Shown here piece after piece: positions 54,684 through 63,260 of a DNA stretch of 64,000 nt; positions within the stretch are counted from its first letter, which is position 1, and every line of letters begins with the position of its first letter. The position numbers were made by a program, and so were the translations under genes. The notes under the pieces are model-generated. The model saw only the letters and a program-made list of their open reading frames with translations. It was not told the origin of the DNA and did not search any database. This stretch comes from Cyclobacteriaceae bacterium (GTDB taxonomy: Bacteria; Bacteroidota; Bacteroidia; Cytophagales; Cyclobacteriaceae). The DNA is taken from the NCBI GenBank assembly GCA_028284125.1, contig JANQSI010000017.1:62001-126000 (forward strand). The letters are read 5' to 3'.

Positions 54684-57635
54684 ATGGCTAAATCAAAAAT
54701 TATTTTCAAGGGGCTAATTCTACTTCAATTATTCTCGTTCCATAGTATACAAAGCCAATATCTAATTGAAGGGTTTAAACCAAAAATAAAGAGCACTCCA
54801 AATACTGCGGGCCATATTATTCACGATAATGGTAAAATCGTCATGTTAGGAGACTATACCTTTTTAGATGACTCAGTTGTCGCAAATTTGCTTAGGTTCA
54901 ATTCAGATGGAAGCATTGATAAAGATTTCGTACTAAGCAGTGAACTCACACAAGTTTTTACTACTGATTTCAGCAGGTGTTGCGGTAGAGCCAGAGTTTT
55001 TGATGGCGTAAATGGGGATCTGGTTCTAATGGCAGATGGAGCCATGAGAAGGGTTTCAATCATTGATGATCAGGGGCAATTCAAGGCTGACATACCGACT
55101 CCAGAGGGATTTTTTCAATTTGAACATATTCTAAAACATAATGATGGCTATATAGCAATAGTTCACAAAACTGGTAATCAACAATCTGTTCTTAAGCTGA
55201 ACGAAAATGGTGAAATAGACCCATCTTTTTCACAAGTTGATTACGAAGGTTTTGTGGATGATCTGACCATAGACTCTGACAACAATATTCTTATTGTTGG
55301 TAATTTGACTATCGATCAAGTTAGTAGAAATCTTGTAAGAGTAAGTGAATCGGGTGTTTTGAATAATCCAATTGGCAATCCTTCATTTACAGCCTCTTTT
55401 ACTGAGATCGATCTTTTCCCGGATGGGAAAATTATTATATCGGCAGCTTCTGAGATTTTATTATTAGATGCCGATGCAAACTCAATTGATACTTTTATTC
55501 CAGATACAGGTGATTCTCAAATCTATAGCTCGGTGGTTGATCCAACAAATGACAGAATCGTTGTTCTATTAGATCAGGACCCGTCATCAGTTTCTATAGT
55601 TGCTCTAGAATTAGATGGGTCTATTTCCAATTCATTCACCCCCATTCCAGTTGAAGGTTCATTTAATTCTTTGGCAAGAATTTTATCTCATGATGAAGGC
55701 TTTATTATGACAACAGGTTTTGGGGAAATAGGATATAATAGTACAAATCAGTCTTTTTTAGTTTTTGATCATACTGGGAATGTAGCAACTGACGTATCGA
55801 CAAAGGAAAAGCTATTTACAGTGGGTACGGTAAGTGCTGCAGTTAGTCTTGAGGATGGGAGTATAGTAATTGGTGGTGATTTTACATACGTTGGAAACAG
55901 CCAGGCCAATAGCCTTGCCAAAATTGATGTATCCGGTGATCTAGATGAAGAGTTCAATAATAATAACCCTCTTTCAACTACGGATCATGTCAGGGAAATA
56001 AGGGTTTCCTCAGACAACCAACTATATGTTGGTGGCTTTTTTCACGATATACTTAATACATCTGAAAATTCATTAATCCGAATCGATGCAAATGGCACAA
56101 TCGATGAAGGTTTCGTGACTAATAAAACCTCCACTTCATCAGTGGAATTCCTTGAAGATTTCATTATAATGAATGATCAAATAATTGCTTGTGGTGCTTA
56201 CAGTCAGGATGTTGTCGCCTTCGACTTCAGTGGCAGTGAAATAAATACATTTAACAATAATATTTTCGGTACTCAAAATGTAAGCGTTAGAAGTCTAAGC
56301 AACGTCGATGAAGATAATTTTGCTATCAGTGGTGAGGTCTTAAACCAAAAGGGATTTATATGGATTATGGACACAAATGGCGATATCGATGATTCATTTG
56401 TTCGCCAAGATGAAATCCCAATAGATTCTGAACACATTGTCAAAGTAGGGAATTATCTGTACAGATCTGGGAAGATATTGGGGGGACAGGGCAGCAATGA
56501 TCCAAATTTCATTTACAAGTACAACCTTGAAACCGGAGTAATTGAAAGTACAGATTTTTCGACTAAGACAATTAGCACTAATAAGCACCTTTTGGCTTTG
56601 AATGATACCACTGTCCTTATAAGTGGTCAATTTGATCAGTTTAATGATGACGAAGCTCACAATTTTGCAGCATCCAATTTTAGCGGCGAAACTTATGAAC
56701 GGCTAGTATTTAATGTGTCCTCCAATGTTGACGGTTACTATCTAGAAAAGACAGTAGCCATATCTGATAATGAAACCCTAATAATCGGAAGATTTAATTC
56801 AATTAATGACAATCCCTATTATAGCATTGCCCTTTTAAACAACAGCAACTACATACCAGAAGTCACTGTAGAAGATTCCTACATCATCCCTGAAGATACC
56901 AGTTTTTACATATCTGATTTAGCAGAGATTATTGATCTGGATGATGAGGTCGAGCTTACAGTAGTTCAAGATGATAATTTCTCTGAGGAAGATGGACTGG
57001 TTACTCTACAAGAAAATTTCAATGGTGCTATTGATTTGACATTTAGTGCTAGTGATCCTCTTACCACTGTTGGACCTTTTACAATGATGATTGAAGTTAC
57101 ACCCGTGAATGATGCACCTGTAATTGTTAGCCAGACTGAAGTTCCCAATATCTTACCAGGAGAGCCATTCGAAATTACATTCGAAGTGATTGAAGTGATT
57201 GATGTTGATAGTGAAGATTTAACATTAACAGTTAATCCTGGAGAGAATTATTCAATAGCTGAAGGTAATACCATTTTAAGCAGCGAAAGCTTTAATGGTG
57301 TTCTTGACGTTGGGATCATTGTTTCAGATGGTACTGCAGAAAGCGAAGAGTTTATTTTCAATATCCAATCTTCTCCATTAAGCGTAGGAGATGAAATAGC
57401 TTTAGAGTTGTATCCTAATCCTTCACTCAACTACTTCAGCTTAGCTTCAACCGAAGATTTTGAGACTGTCATTATACGTAACATGAATGGTCAAAAGCTT
57501 AGGGAGTACAGTTTTCTTGATCTCAAGAAAAACCAAAATACTATACAAACAAGTGTATTACCATCAGGTCTGTACATTGTAGAAATTGTATCAAAATCTC
57601 AAAATCGATATTATATGAAATTGATTAAGAAATAA
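54684..57635 (+). CDS. Delta-60 repeat, cadherin-like surface protein with T9SS tail
   Basis: The 983-residue protein has a signal peptide (about 1-25). Residues 30-690 are a chain of delta-60-type repeats (LRFNSDGSIDKDFV, LNENGEIDPSF, IDANGTIDEGFV, MDTNGDIDDSFV), which build a beta propeller. Residues 720-890 are two Ig/cadherin-like domains (EDSYIIPEDTSFYISDLAEIIDLDDE, VTPVNDAPVIV). The last 80 residues form a type IX secretion sorting domain (LYPNPSLNYFSL ... GLYIVEIVSK ... MKLIKK). It is exported to the cell surface, probably as an adhesin or binder. It is plus-strand between two minus-strand signalling operons. Confidence 0.87.
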   Translation: MAKSKIIFKGLILLQLFSFHSIQSQYLIEGFKPKIKSTPNTAGHIIHDNGKIVMLGDYTFLDDSVVANLLRFNSDGSIDKDFVLSSELTQVFTTDFSRCCGRARVFDGVNGDLVLMADGAMRRVSIIDDQGQFKADIPTPEGFFQFEHILKHNDGYIAIVHKTGNQQSVLKLNENGEIDPSFSQVDYEGFVDDLTIDSDNNILIVGNLTIDQVSRNLVRVSESGVLNNPIGNPSFTASFTEIDLFPDGKIIISAASEILLLDADANSIDTFIPDTGDSQIYSSVVDPTNDRIVVLLDQDPSSVSIVALELDGSISNSFTPIPVEGSFNSLARILSHDEGFIMTTGFGEIGYNSTNQSFLVFDHTGNVATDVSTKEKLFTVGTVSAAVSLEDGSIVIGGDFTYVGNSQANSLAKIDVSGDLDEEFNNNNPLSTTDHVREIRVSSDNQLYVGGFFHDILNTSENSLIRIDANGTIDEGFVTNKTSTSSVEFLEDFIIMNDQIIACGAYSQDVVAFDFSGSEINTFNNNIFGTQNVSVRSLSNVDEDNFAISGEVLNQKGFIWIMDTNGDIDDSFVRQDEIPIDSEHIVKVGNYLYRSGKILGGQGSNDPNFIYKYNLETGVIESTDFSTKTISTNKHLLALNDTTVLISGQFDQFNDDEAHNFAASNFSGETYERLVFNVSSNVDGYYLEKTVAISDNETLIIGRFNSINDNPYYSIALLNNSNYIPEVTVEDSYIIPEDTSFYISDLAEIIDLDDEVELTVVQDDNFSEEDGLVTLQENFNGAIDLTFSASDPLTTVGPFTMMIEVTPVNDAPVIVSQTEVPNILPGEPFEITFEVIEVIDVDSEDLTLTVNPGENYSIAEGNTILSSESFNGVLDVGIIVSDGTAESEEFIFNIQSSPLSVGDEIALELYPNPSLNYFSLASTEDFETVIIRNMNGQKLREYSFLDLKKNQNTIQTSVLPSGLYIVEIVSKSQNRYYMKLIKK

Positions 57636-57717
57636 CACTAGATTCGGGTTTTGTGAAAATCCAGCAAGCGATTAAAGTGAATCACTATTTGAATAACTTG
57701 ACTATTATTCGATAGAA

Positions 57718-59430
57718 TCAAAATCCAATTCCCACTGTATAACCTATCCACAATTGATGACGAAATTTAGATGTGGAGTTATCTAAAATAGTGTTCCCCG
57801 CTATGTCAATGATAGGATTACCGGACTCATCCAAATGGTTAGTAAAATAGTAATTAAGCGAGGGGCCTGAGGTGACAGACAAGTGTTTGAAAATTTGATA
57901 CCCTAGATTCAGGTTAAGCCGAACGAGGTAGTTATTCTCATTCTCTTTGATCTTGTCTTCTGCGACATTGAACCATCTGATTTCAGGGTTGATGAACAAT
58001 TTGTTTTTCTTGGGAAACCACCGAGAGCCAAAACCTGCACCATATGTCCAATGATCTCCTGGCTGAAATCCAACAGATAATACAGAATAAAATTTGTTCA
58101 ATCCTGATCGAAACGATACGCGATACGGAACCACATCATCAGATTCGATGGCTGGAGAAATGAAGCCTCCTTTTTTCACAATGTTGACGAGACCAAACGG
58201 AGTTCCCGTGACGACCGTGTCCGCCAAATTCACAACACTTAATTGTAATCCCCGCACCTCTTTTGCAGTATTAATGAAGCCGGCAAGCTGAAATCCATCC
58301 ATTTCTTTTGTTGTGTTGATAAATCCTGATAACTGAAAACCAGCGGTACTACTTGTATGGTTATTGAACCCCGCAATCTGAACTCCCTTCATTTCTTTGG
58401 TAAGATTGGTAAACCCACCCATTTGAAATCCATTGACACTATCGGATGCCACATTGATAAAGCCAGCGATCTGAGCGCCCTTCACATAATCCTTGGTGGT
58501 ATTGATGAATCCGCCCATTTGCAGTCCATGTACTTCTCCTCCTACAGTGTTTCCGAAACCACCAATTTGAACACCTCTCACCTCTTCTCGGGAAATGTTG
58601 TAAACGCCACCAAGTTCTGCTGCGCCTACTCCATAAGAATAGCCGGCGATCAAGTTGAGCGAATAATTATTCTTGATCTGGCTACTCATTTTTCGATTCG
58701 TTCCAAGGGAAGGAATGAAGGAAATCTGAAACATTCGAGTGTCTGTGAGGTTCACGTTCTGCGCATTCTTGCGCACCTTGTCTGAGGTGAAGAATTTTGA
58801 GAGACCCGTTGAAAAGGTCCTTACTCGCTCGCGAATGGATTTCCCGGGACGTGACTCTTTTTCCTTCTTCAATACGATTGGCCCCTGAAGCGTTTTCAAT
58901 TGACTCGCTTGGATGATCGTATCCTCATAAAACTTTTTGCTTATCACAAAGATGGCAGCCGAAACATCTGTCTCAGCCAGCAAATTGAATTCTCCTTTTT
59001 CATCGGACAAGGTCGAGCGAAGCGAATTCACCTCATAAATGGAAACATCTTCCAATTCCTCTCCTGTTGATGCATCTTTTACTCCACCGCTAAGTTGAAA
59101 AGTGACCTTTTCTTTTTTAGGTGGTGGCGCTTTTTGAATGATCAGGTAATTGCCAATCGATTTCAATTCATAGGCATCCCCCAGGATCTCTTCAATAATA
59201 CTTTTCGGAGATTCAGATCGAAACGACTGGTTTAAGACTATTCCTGTTGGTAGTATTTGTGGGTTATAAGAAAGTTGTTGATCCGATAAATCATTAAGTC
59301 TTAGTAAAGCTTCTTGGAGAGGTTCATTATCGAAAGAAATGGTGATTTTTTGCTCTTCAGGTGTTTGCCCAAGAAGCGACCAATTGTATAGTAGAAAAAG
59401 ACCAACAAAGAGGAATCTATTGACAGCCAT
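57718..59430 (-). CDS. STN-domain protein fused to LA_2272-like repeats
   Basis: The 570-residue protein has a signal peptide (about 1-21), an STN secretin/TonB N-terminus-type domain (about 28-100, SFDNEPLQEALLRLNDLSDQQLSYNPQIL ... SIIEEILGDAYELKSIGNYLIIQK), and a CarboxypepD_reg-like domain (about 107-190, GGVKDASTGEELEDVSIYEVNSLRSTLSDEKGEFNLLA). About six to eight repeats of 22 residues (VxGxQIGGFGNT, QMGGFINT, QIAGFINV, QIAGFNNH) span 280-430, and the C-terminus is barrel-like (430-570). STN normally sits on TonB receptors that signal to FecR; here it is attached to another surface scaffold. It overlaps the FecR gene by 14 bases. Confidence 0.82.
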   Translation of the reverse strand: MAVNRFLFVGLFLLYNWSLLGQTPEEQKITISFDNEPLQEALLRLNDLSDQQLSYNPQILPTGIVLNQSFRSESPKSIIEEILGDAYELKSIGNYLIIQKAPPPKKEKVTFQLSGGVKDASTGEELEDVSIYEVNSLRSTLSDEKGEFNLLAETDVSAAIFVISKKFYEDTIIQASQLKTLQGPIVLKKEKESRPGKSIRERVRTFSTGLSKFFTSDKVRKNAQNVNLTDTRMFQISFIPSLGTNRKMSSQIKNNYSLNLIAGYSYGVGAAELGGVYNISREEVRGVQIGGFGNTVGGEVHGLQMGGFINTTKDYVKGAQIAGFINVASDSVNGFQMGGFTNLTKEMKGVQIAGFNNHTSSTAGFQLSGFINTTKEMDGFQLAGFINTAKEVRGLQLSVVNLADTVVTGTPFGLVNIVKKGGFISPAIESDDVVPYRVSFRSGLNKFYSVLSVGFQPGDHWTYGAGFGSRWFPKKNKLFINPEIRWFNVAEDKIKENENNYLVRLNLNLGYQIFKHLSVTSGPSLNYYFTNHLDESGNPIIDIAGNTILDNSTSKFRHQLWIGYTVGIGF

Positions 59431-60409
59431 TTCCTTTCAACGTATAGGACGCTCCATCCTCAATTAGTTCATAATTCAGAGTACTGGAAATGATTTCAAG
59501 CACATTATCGAAGGATTCATTATCGAATGTTACTGTGAGCGAACAACCTTCCGTTGATCCTTCCAACACAATGGATGTTTCATAGGCTTGATTGACGATA
59601 TTGACCACATCTTCAATGGAAGTGACATTAAAAACCAAACGTCTCGTTTTCCAGAATGAAGTCAGTCCGATCTCATCTTCAATCTCGACCAATTGTTCTT
59701 CTTCCATATCCAGCGATAGTGTCTGACCTGTTTCTACAATTTGGTGCAAATCATTGTAAGACATCAAAACGCTACCTTCATCCACCTGGACACTCAAGGA
59801 GTTATCATCAGGGCGATCGATGAGGAATTTGGTTCCTAAGACCCTCACTTCGACATCTCCAATTTCTACCACGAACGGTTGATTATCAATTTTGGCTACC
59901 TCGAAGTATGCGTCACCAGTGAGTGTTACTCTACGCTCATTATTTTGAAACGGTTCCTGGTATTCAATACTTGCTCCTTCATTGAGTGAGATCAAAGATC
60001 CATCAGGAAGTGTGAGTTCACGGACCTCCGTTACACTGGCAATTGTTACTTCTTCTACTTGCGTTTGGTAGAAATAAACTCCGATAGCAACTCCGATCAC
60101 GGCTACAATACTTGCAGCATATCGCAACAGACTTATCGAACTTGTTGGCGCTTGGTGCATGGATCGCACATTGTTTTCTTTCTTGAATTTCTCCCACGAT
60201 TGATCGACATCCTGAACGTCAAGACTCTTGTAATAGGAGATTCCTTTCATGTCCAGAAACATCAATTGTGCTTCATCAAACACACGTTTGTTCTCAGGAG
60301 AATTCTCAACCCAGGACTCCACATCCATCACTTCATCGGCAGATAATTCCTTACGGAAATACCGATAAAGTACTTCTTCTATTTCGATATCGTTACTGTC
60401 CAAATTCAA
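59417..60409 (-). CDS. FecR-family anti-sigma factor
   Basis: The 330-residue protein has a cytoplasmic N-terminus (about 1-85, with the sigma-binding SWEKFKKE region), one transmembrane helix (about 88-107), a FecR domain (about 115-215, EVRELTLPDGSLISLNEGASIEYQ, FVVEIGDVEVRVLGTKFLI) and a C-terminal DUF4974-type domain (about 255-325, VNIVNQAYETSIVLEG, LEIISSTLNYELIED). It would hold the sigma factor at 60434 and pass an envelope signal inward. Sigma gene and FecR are 24 bases apart; the STN/LA_2272 gene overlaps its 3' end by 14 bases. This is an operon. Confidence 0.93.
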   Translation of the reverse strand: MNLDSNDIEIEEVLYRYFRKELSADEVMDVESWVENSPENKRVFDEAQLMFLDMKGISYYKSLDVQDVDQSWEKFKKENNVRSMHQAPTSSISLLRYAASIVAVIGVAIGVYFYQTQVEEVTIASVTEVRELTLPDGSLISLNEGASIEYQEPFQNNERRVTLTGDAYFEVAKIDNQPFVVEIGDVEVRVLGTKFLIDRPDDNSLSVQVDEGSVLMSYNDLHQIVETGQTLSLDMEEEQLVEIEDEIGLTSFWKTRRLVFNVTSIEDVVNIVNQAYETSIVLEGSTEGCSLTVTFDNESFDNVLEIISSTLNYELIEDGASYTLKGNGCQ

Positions 60410-60433
60410 CTATCTACAATTTTGACACGCTAT

Positions 60434-60994
60434 TTAAATTTTACCCCTACAACTTTCCAACAACAGGATCAACGAAAAAAGAATCAAGTACATCAAATAT
60501 GAACCTAAAACCTCTCGCATCACTTTTAAAGCTCTGCTCATTTGAGTTTCCACTGTTTTGATGGAAATATCCAATTCTTCTGCTATTTCATGATACTTCT
60601 TTTCTTCAAACCTACTCAGCTCAAAGATCTGTCGCCGCTTTTCCGGAAGCTGATCAAGCGCAGCTTCCAATTTTTTCTGCAGCTCATCCATCTCCATAAA
60701 AGTCGTTTGATCTGATTCTTCTACTTGCATGGTCACTTGTGCATGCGACTCGACCACTTTCAAATGGCGTAGATGGTTCAAACATGCATTTCTAACCGCT
60801 CCAAAGAGGTAAGATTTGATATTGGTCCTTACTTCTAGTTGGTCAGATTGATTCCAAAGGTTACTGAAAACTTCTTGCACCACATCCTCTGCAACATCCG
60901 AATCTTCGACGTATTGAAAAGCAAACCCCACCAGCATGGAAAAGTGCTGCCGATACGCCAATTCAAATTGTGTCGAATCTTGAAAAAGAGACAT
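60434..60994 (-). CDS. FecI-like ECF sigma factor
   Basis: The 186-residue protein has ECF region 2 (YRQHFSMLVGFAFQYVEDSDVAEDVVQEVFSNLWNQ) and region 4 (LPEKRRQIFELSRFEEKKYHEIAEELDISIKTVETQMSRALKVMRE). It ends in a hydrophobic tail (YLMYLILFSLILLLES) often seen in Bacteroidota sigma-70 factors of the FecI type. It is the first gene of the sigma-FecR-STN operon and would be released by the FecR-family protein when the surface receptor binds its ligand. Confidence 0.93.
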   Translation of the reverse strand: MSLFQDSTQFELAYRQHFSMLVGFAFQYVEDSDVAEDVVQEVFSNLWNQSDQLEVRTNIKSYLFGAVRNACLNHLRHLKVVESHAQVTMQVEESDQTTFMEMDELQKKLEAALDQLPEKRRQIFELSRFEEKKYHEIAEELDISIKTVETQMSRALKVMREVLGSYLMYLILFSLILLLESCRGKI

Positions 60995-61132
60995 TTTGTG
61001 GTGTAAGGATTTCTGCCTCTAATCTAAATGATTCATCAGGATCAATGCAATTTGCCTGAATTTTAAAAAAACCGATTTTGTTAGGTGATAGTTGGCTAAG
61101 TTTTGGTACTTAGTAGTAAATCATGTTTTTGT

Positions 61133-61654
61133 ATGAATCACAATCAAACCAAAACATCTGAAAAGACCCATTTTTTTATTGATCTCTACCAGCAATATTT
61201 TCCGATTGTTGCCAGACATATTCAGAAAAATAGTGGTGATTTGGATGATGCCAAAGACCTTTTCCAGGATGCGCTGATTCTATTCTACGAGAAAAAGCTC
61301 CTAGAACCGTCCATCAACAACGGGTATCTCTTTGGCATTTGTCGAAATCTTTGGTCGAAGAAATTACGAGACGAACCTCGTATTAAAATTGAATTGGATA
61401 CTAATCTCTCCGTGAAAGAAGAGGATTCTGAACTTTCAATTCAAACCATCTCGACTTTCATGGAAAATGCAGGAAGGAGATGCAAAGACATACTTGTTTC
61501 TTTTTACTACGAAAAGTTGTCGTTGGAGAAAATCGCCTTAAAGTTCGGATTTAAAAGCACACGATCAGCAACGGTTCAAAAATTTAAATGCATTGAAAAA
61601 ATGCGCGCTCTTGTCAAGGAAAAACAATTGGAATATGCGGACTTCATTAAATGA
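61133..61654 (+). CDS. ECF RNA polymerase sigma factor
   Basis: The ATG at 61133 is chosen over an upstream frame extension from a TTG at 61103, for 173 residues. Region 2 contains FFIDLYQQYFPIVARHIQKNSGDLDDAKDLFQDALILFYEKK and YLFGICRNLWSKKL. The region 4 (CKDILVSFYYEKLSLEKIALKFGFKSTRSATVQKFKCIEKM) is weaker than usual. It is divergent from the FecI-like gene at 60434 with a 138-base gap, and its 3' end overlaps a short anti-sigma-like gene. Confidence 0.88.
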   Translation: MNHNQTKTSEKTHFFIDLYQQYFPIVARHIQKNSGDLDDAKDLFQDALILFYEKKLLEPSINNGYLFGICRNLWSKKLRDEPRIKIELDTNLSVKEEDSELSIQTISTFMENAGRRCKDILVSFYYEKLSLEKIALKFGFKSTRSATVQKFKCIEKMRALVKEKQLEYADFIK

Positions 61655-61901
61655 AATACAAGAAATAGAAGAATTTCTCCTCCACAAGAAAGATTCTATT
61701 GATCTAAAAAACCAAAGACTTCTGAACGCTGAGGTTTATGAAAAAATTGAGATCCAGAAGTATTTATACTCTGTTATTCACCAGATGGGAAGAAATGTAG
61801 TACTTGAAAGCATTAAGGAAGCAGAAGAAGCCTTTTTCAAAACCCCACGATTTCAGCCAATTATTCGATCAATTAACCAACTATTCAACAAGAAATCATG
61901 A
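61635..61901 (+). CDS. Short soluble anti-sigma-like protein
   Basis: The ATG at 61635 lies inside the sigma gene and gives 88 residues. The pattern IEEFLLHKKDSIDLKNQRLLNAEVYEKIEIQKYLYSVIHQMGRNVVLESIKEAEEAFF resembles the cytoplasmic N-terminus of Bacteroidota anti-sigma proteins (E-x-Y/F-L, a long acidic helix, a GR, then another helix), but no membrane segment or zinc motif follows. It overlaps the sigma gene by 20 bases and the ClpP gene by 4 bases (ATGA), so all three are translationally coupled. The role as sigma regulator is inferred from position. Confidence 0.65.
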   Translation: MRTSLNEIQEIEEFLLHKKDSIDLKNQRLLNAEVYEKIEIQKYLYSVIHQMGRNVVLESIKEAEEAFFKTPRFQPIIRSINQLFNKKS

Positions 61902-62548
61902 ACGGAGTAATTCCAATGGTGGTAGAGAGTTCAGGAAGAAGTGAACGCTCCTACGATATCTACAGCTTACTTTTAAAAGAACGGATCATTTTTCTAGGCT
62001 CACAAATCAACGACCAAGTGGCCAACGTGATCGTAGCGCAACTCTTGTACCTCAATAGTCAAGATCCAAAGCGTCAAATAGACCTTTATGTTCATTGCCC
62101 TGGTGGAAGTGTTTATGCCGGATTAGCCATTTATGATGCCATTCAATTGATTAGTGCGCCGGTTTCTACGGTTGCCATGGGCTTTTCAGGAAGCATGGGT
62201 ACAGCACTTTTAACTTCAGGTGCAAAAGGAAAAAGATATGCGCTCTCTACTTCCACGATTCATATGCACCCAACAGGAGGTGGAGCGAAAGGTTATACAG
62301 AAGATGTCCGCATCGCTACGAGGGAACAGGAACGCCTTCAAGTCCAACTCTTTCATATCATTGGTCAAAACACCGGGCACACCTGGCAAGAGATCGAGGA
62401 ATTCTTCACCAGAGATAAGTTTCTGAATGCGTTGGAAGCAAAATCTTACGGAATTATTGATGAGGTGATTGGCGACACAAGCAAGTTGATTCACTTAAAC
62501 CAGACAGAACTTTCCGTGGAATTTCTCAAGGATTCAGCAAGTAAATAA
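61898..62548 (+). CDS. ClpP-like protease, divergent paralogue
   Basis: The 216-residue protein has the ClpP core: YSLLLKERIIFLG, VHCPGGSVYAGLAIYDAI, and the triad Ser99 (GFSGSMG), His124 (IHMHPTGG) and Asp173 (TRDKF), at spacing equal to that of housekeeping ClpP. The surrounding motifs differ: GFSGSMG replaces GMAASMG and MHPTGG replaces HQPLGG. It has no trigger factor or ClpX next to it. Context with a sigma factor and anti-sigma-like protein suggests regulated proteolysis of one of them by an unfoldase from elsewhere, which is speculative. Its start overlaps the upstream stop by 4 bases. Confidence 0.9.
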   Translation: MNGVIPMVVESSGRSERSYDIYSLLLKERIIFLGSQINDQVANVIVAQLLYLNSQDPKRQIDLYVHCPGGSVYAGLAIYDAIQLISAPVSTVAMGFSGSMGTALLTSGAKGKRYALSTSTIHMHPTGGGAKGYTEDVRIATREQERLQVQLFHIIGQNTGHTWQEIEEFFTRDKFLNALEAKSYGIIDEVIGDTSKLIHLNQTELSVEFLKDSASK

Positions 62549-62567
62549 TCGCTTCAAGCGAATTTTT
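62549..62567 (+). terminator. Weak intrinsic terminator
   Basis: TCGC (62549) and GCGA (62558) form a short stem with a TTTTT run just after, immediately after the ClpP stop. Confidence 0.4.
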
Positions 62568-62634
62568 CTACCGATTTCAGTTTTTGGCATCATTTTGACT
62601 TAGTGATAGATATGTTTCACTAAAAAGCATCAAA

Positions 62635-63174
62635 ATGAAAAAGGTATACATATTAGGGCTTTTTGTTGGGCTGATTTTATCAGCTTGCCGAGACGGTGCA
62701 CCAGGTCCTCAAGGTCCACCGGGTATTGATGGTCTGAACGCGGAGGAATCTTTTGTTTTCGAATATGAATTCAGCTTCACAGCTCCTGATTACGCTGCAC
62801 TGCTTGAATTACCAAGCAGTTTCACCATGTTGGATTCTGATGTTATGCTGGTCTATTTCTTATGGGATGTCATTGACGGAGTAGAAGTATGGCGCTCACT
62901 TCCCCAGACACTTTTCCTGGCGGATGGAGTTTTGCAATACAATTTTGATCATACAAAATTTGACGCCAACGTCTTCCTGGACGGCACGGTAAACCTGGAT
63001 ATGCTTGGTGCAGATTTTACTGATAATTGGATCGCAAGAGTAGTTGTCGTCCCAGGCCAATATTATAATGGAAGATCGGCGATTGATTTTTCGGATTACA
63101 ATCAAGTAAAAGCGTTGTTCAATCTTTCTGATTCAAAGTTGGCTTCAGAGAGCTATAGCAAAAGACCTGGGTAA
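62635..63174 (+). CDS. Lipoprotein with collagen-like segment
   Basis: The 179-residue protein has a lipoprotein signal with LSAC (Cys18), then a short collagen-like stretch (GAPGPQGPPGIDG, about residues 22-34) and a C-terminal beta-rich domain of about 135 residues (FEYEFSFTAPDYAALLELPS, WIARVVVVPGQYYNG). The short Gly-X-Y run is too short to make a long triple helix but may trimerise. Function unknown; probably on the inner leaflet of the outer membrane or the surface. It lies 86 bases after the ClpP gene. Confidence 0.72.
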   Translation: MKKVYILGLFVGLILSACRDGAPGPQGPPGIDGLNAEESFVFEYEFSFTAPDYAALLELPSSFTMLDSDVMLVYFLWDVIDGVEVWRSLPQTLFLADGVLQYNFDHTKFDANVFLDGTVNLDMLGADFTDNWIARVVVVPGQYYNGRSAIDFSDYNQVKALFNLSDSKLASESYSKRPG

Positions 63175-63260
63175 GGCAAACCGTACATCAGATTTTCGTT
63201 TCGTCCACCCCGTATGATTTGCTACCTTCCGGAGAAATCTACAATGGATGACAAACGGCC

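Noticed and set aside
61898-62548. Housekeeping ClpP
   Set aside because: The active-site surroundings differ and trigger factor and clpX are absent next to it; a paralogue is more likely, although the main clpP cannot be seen in this window.
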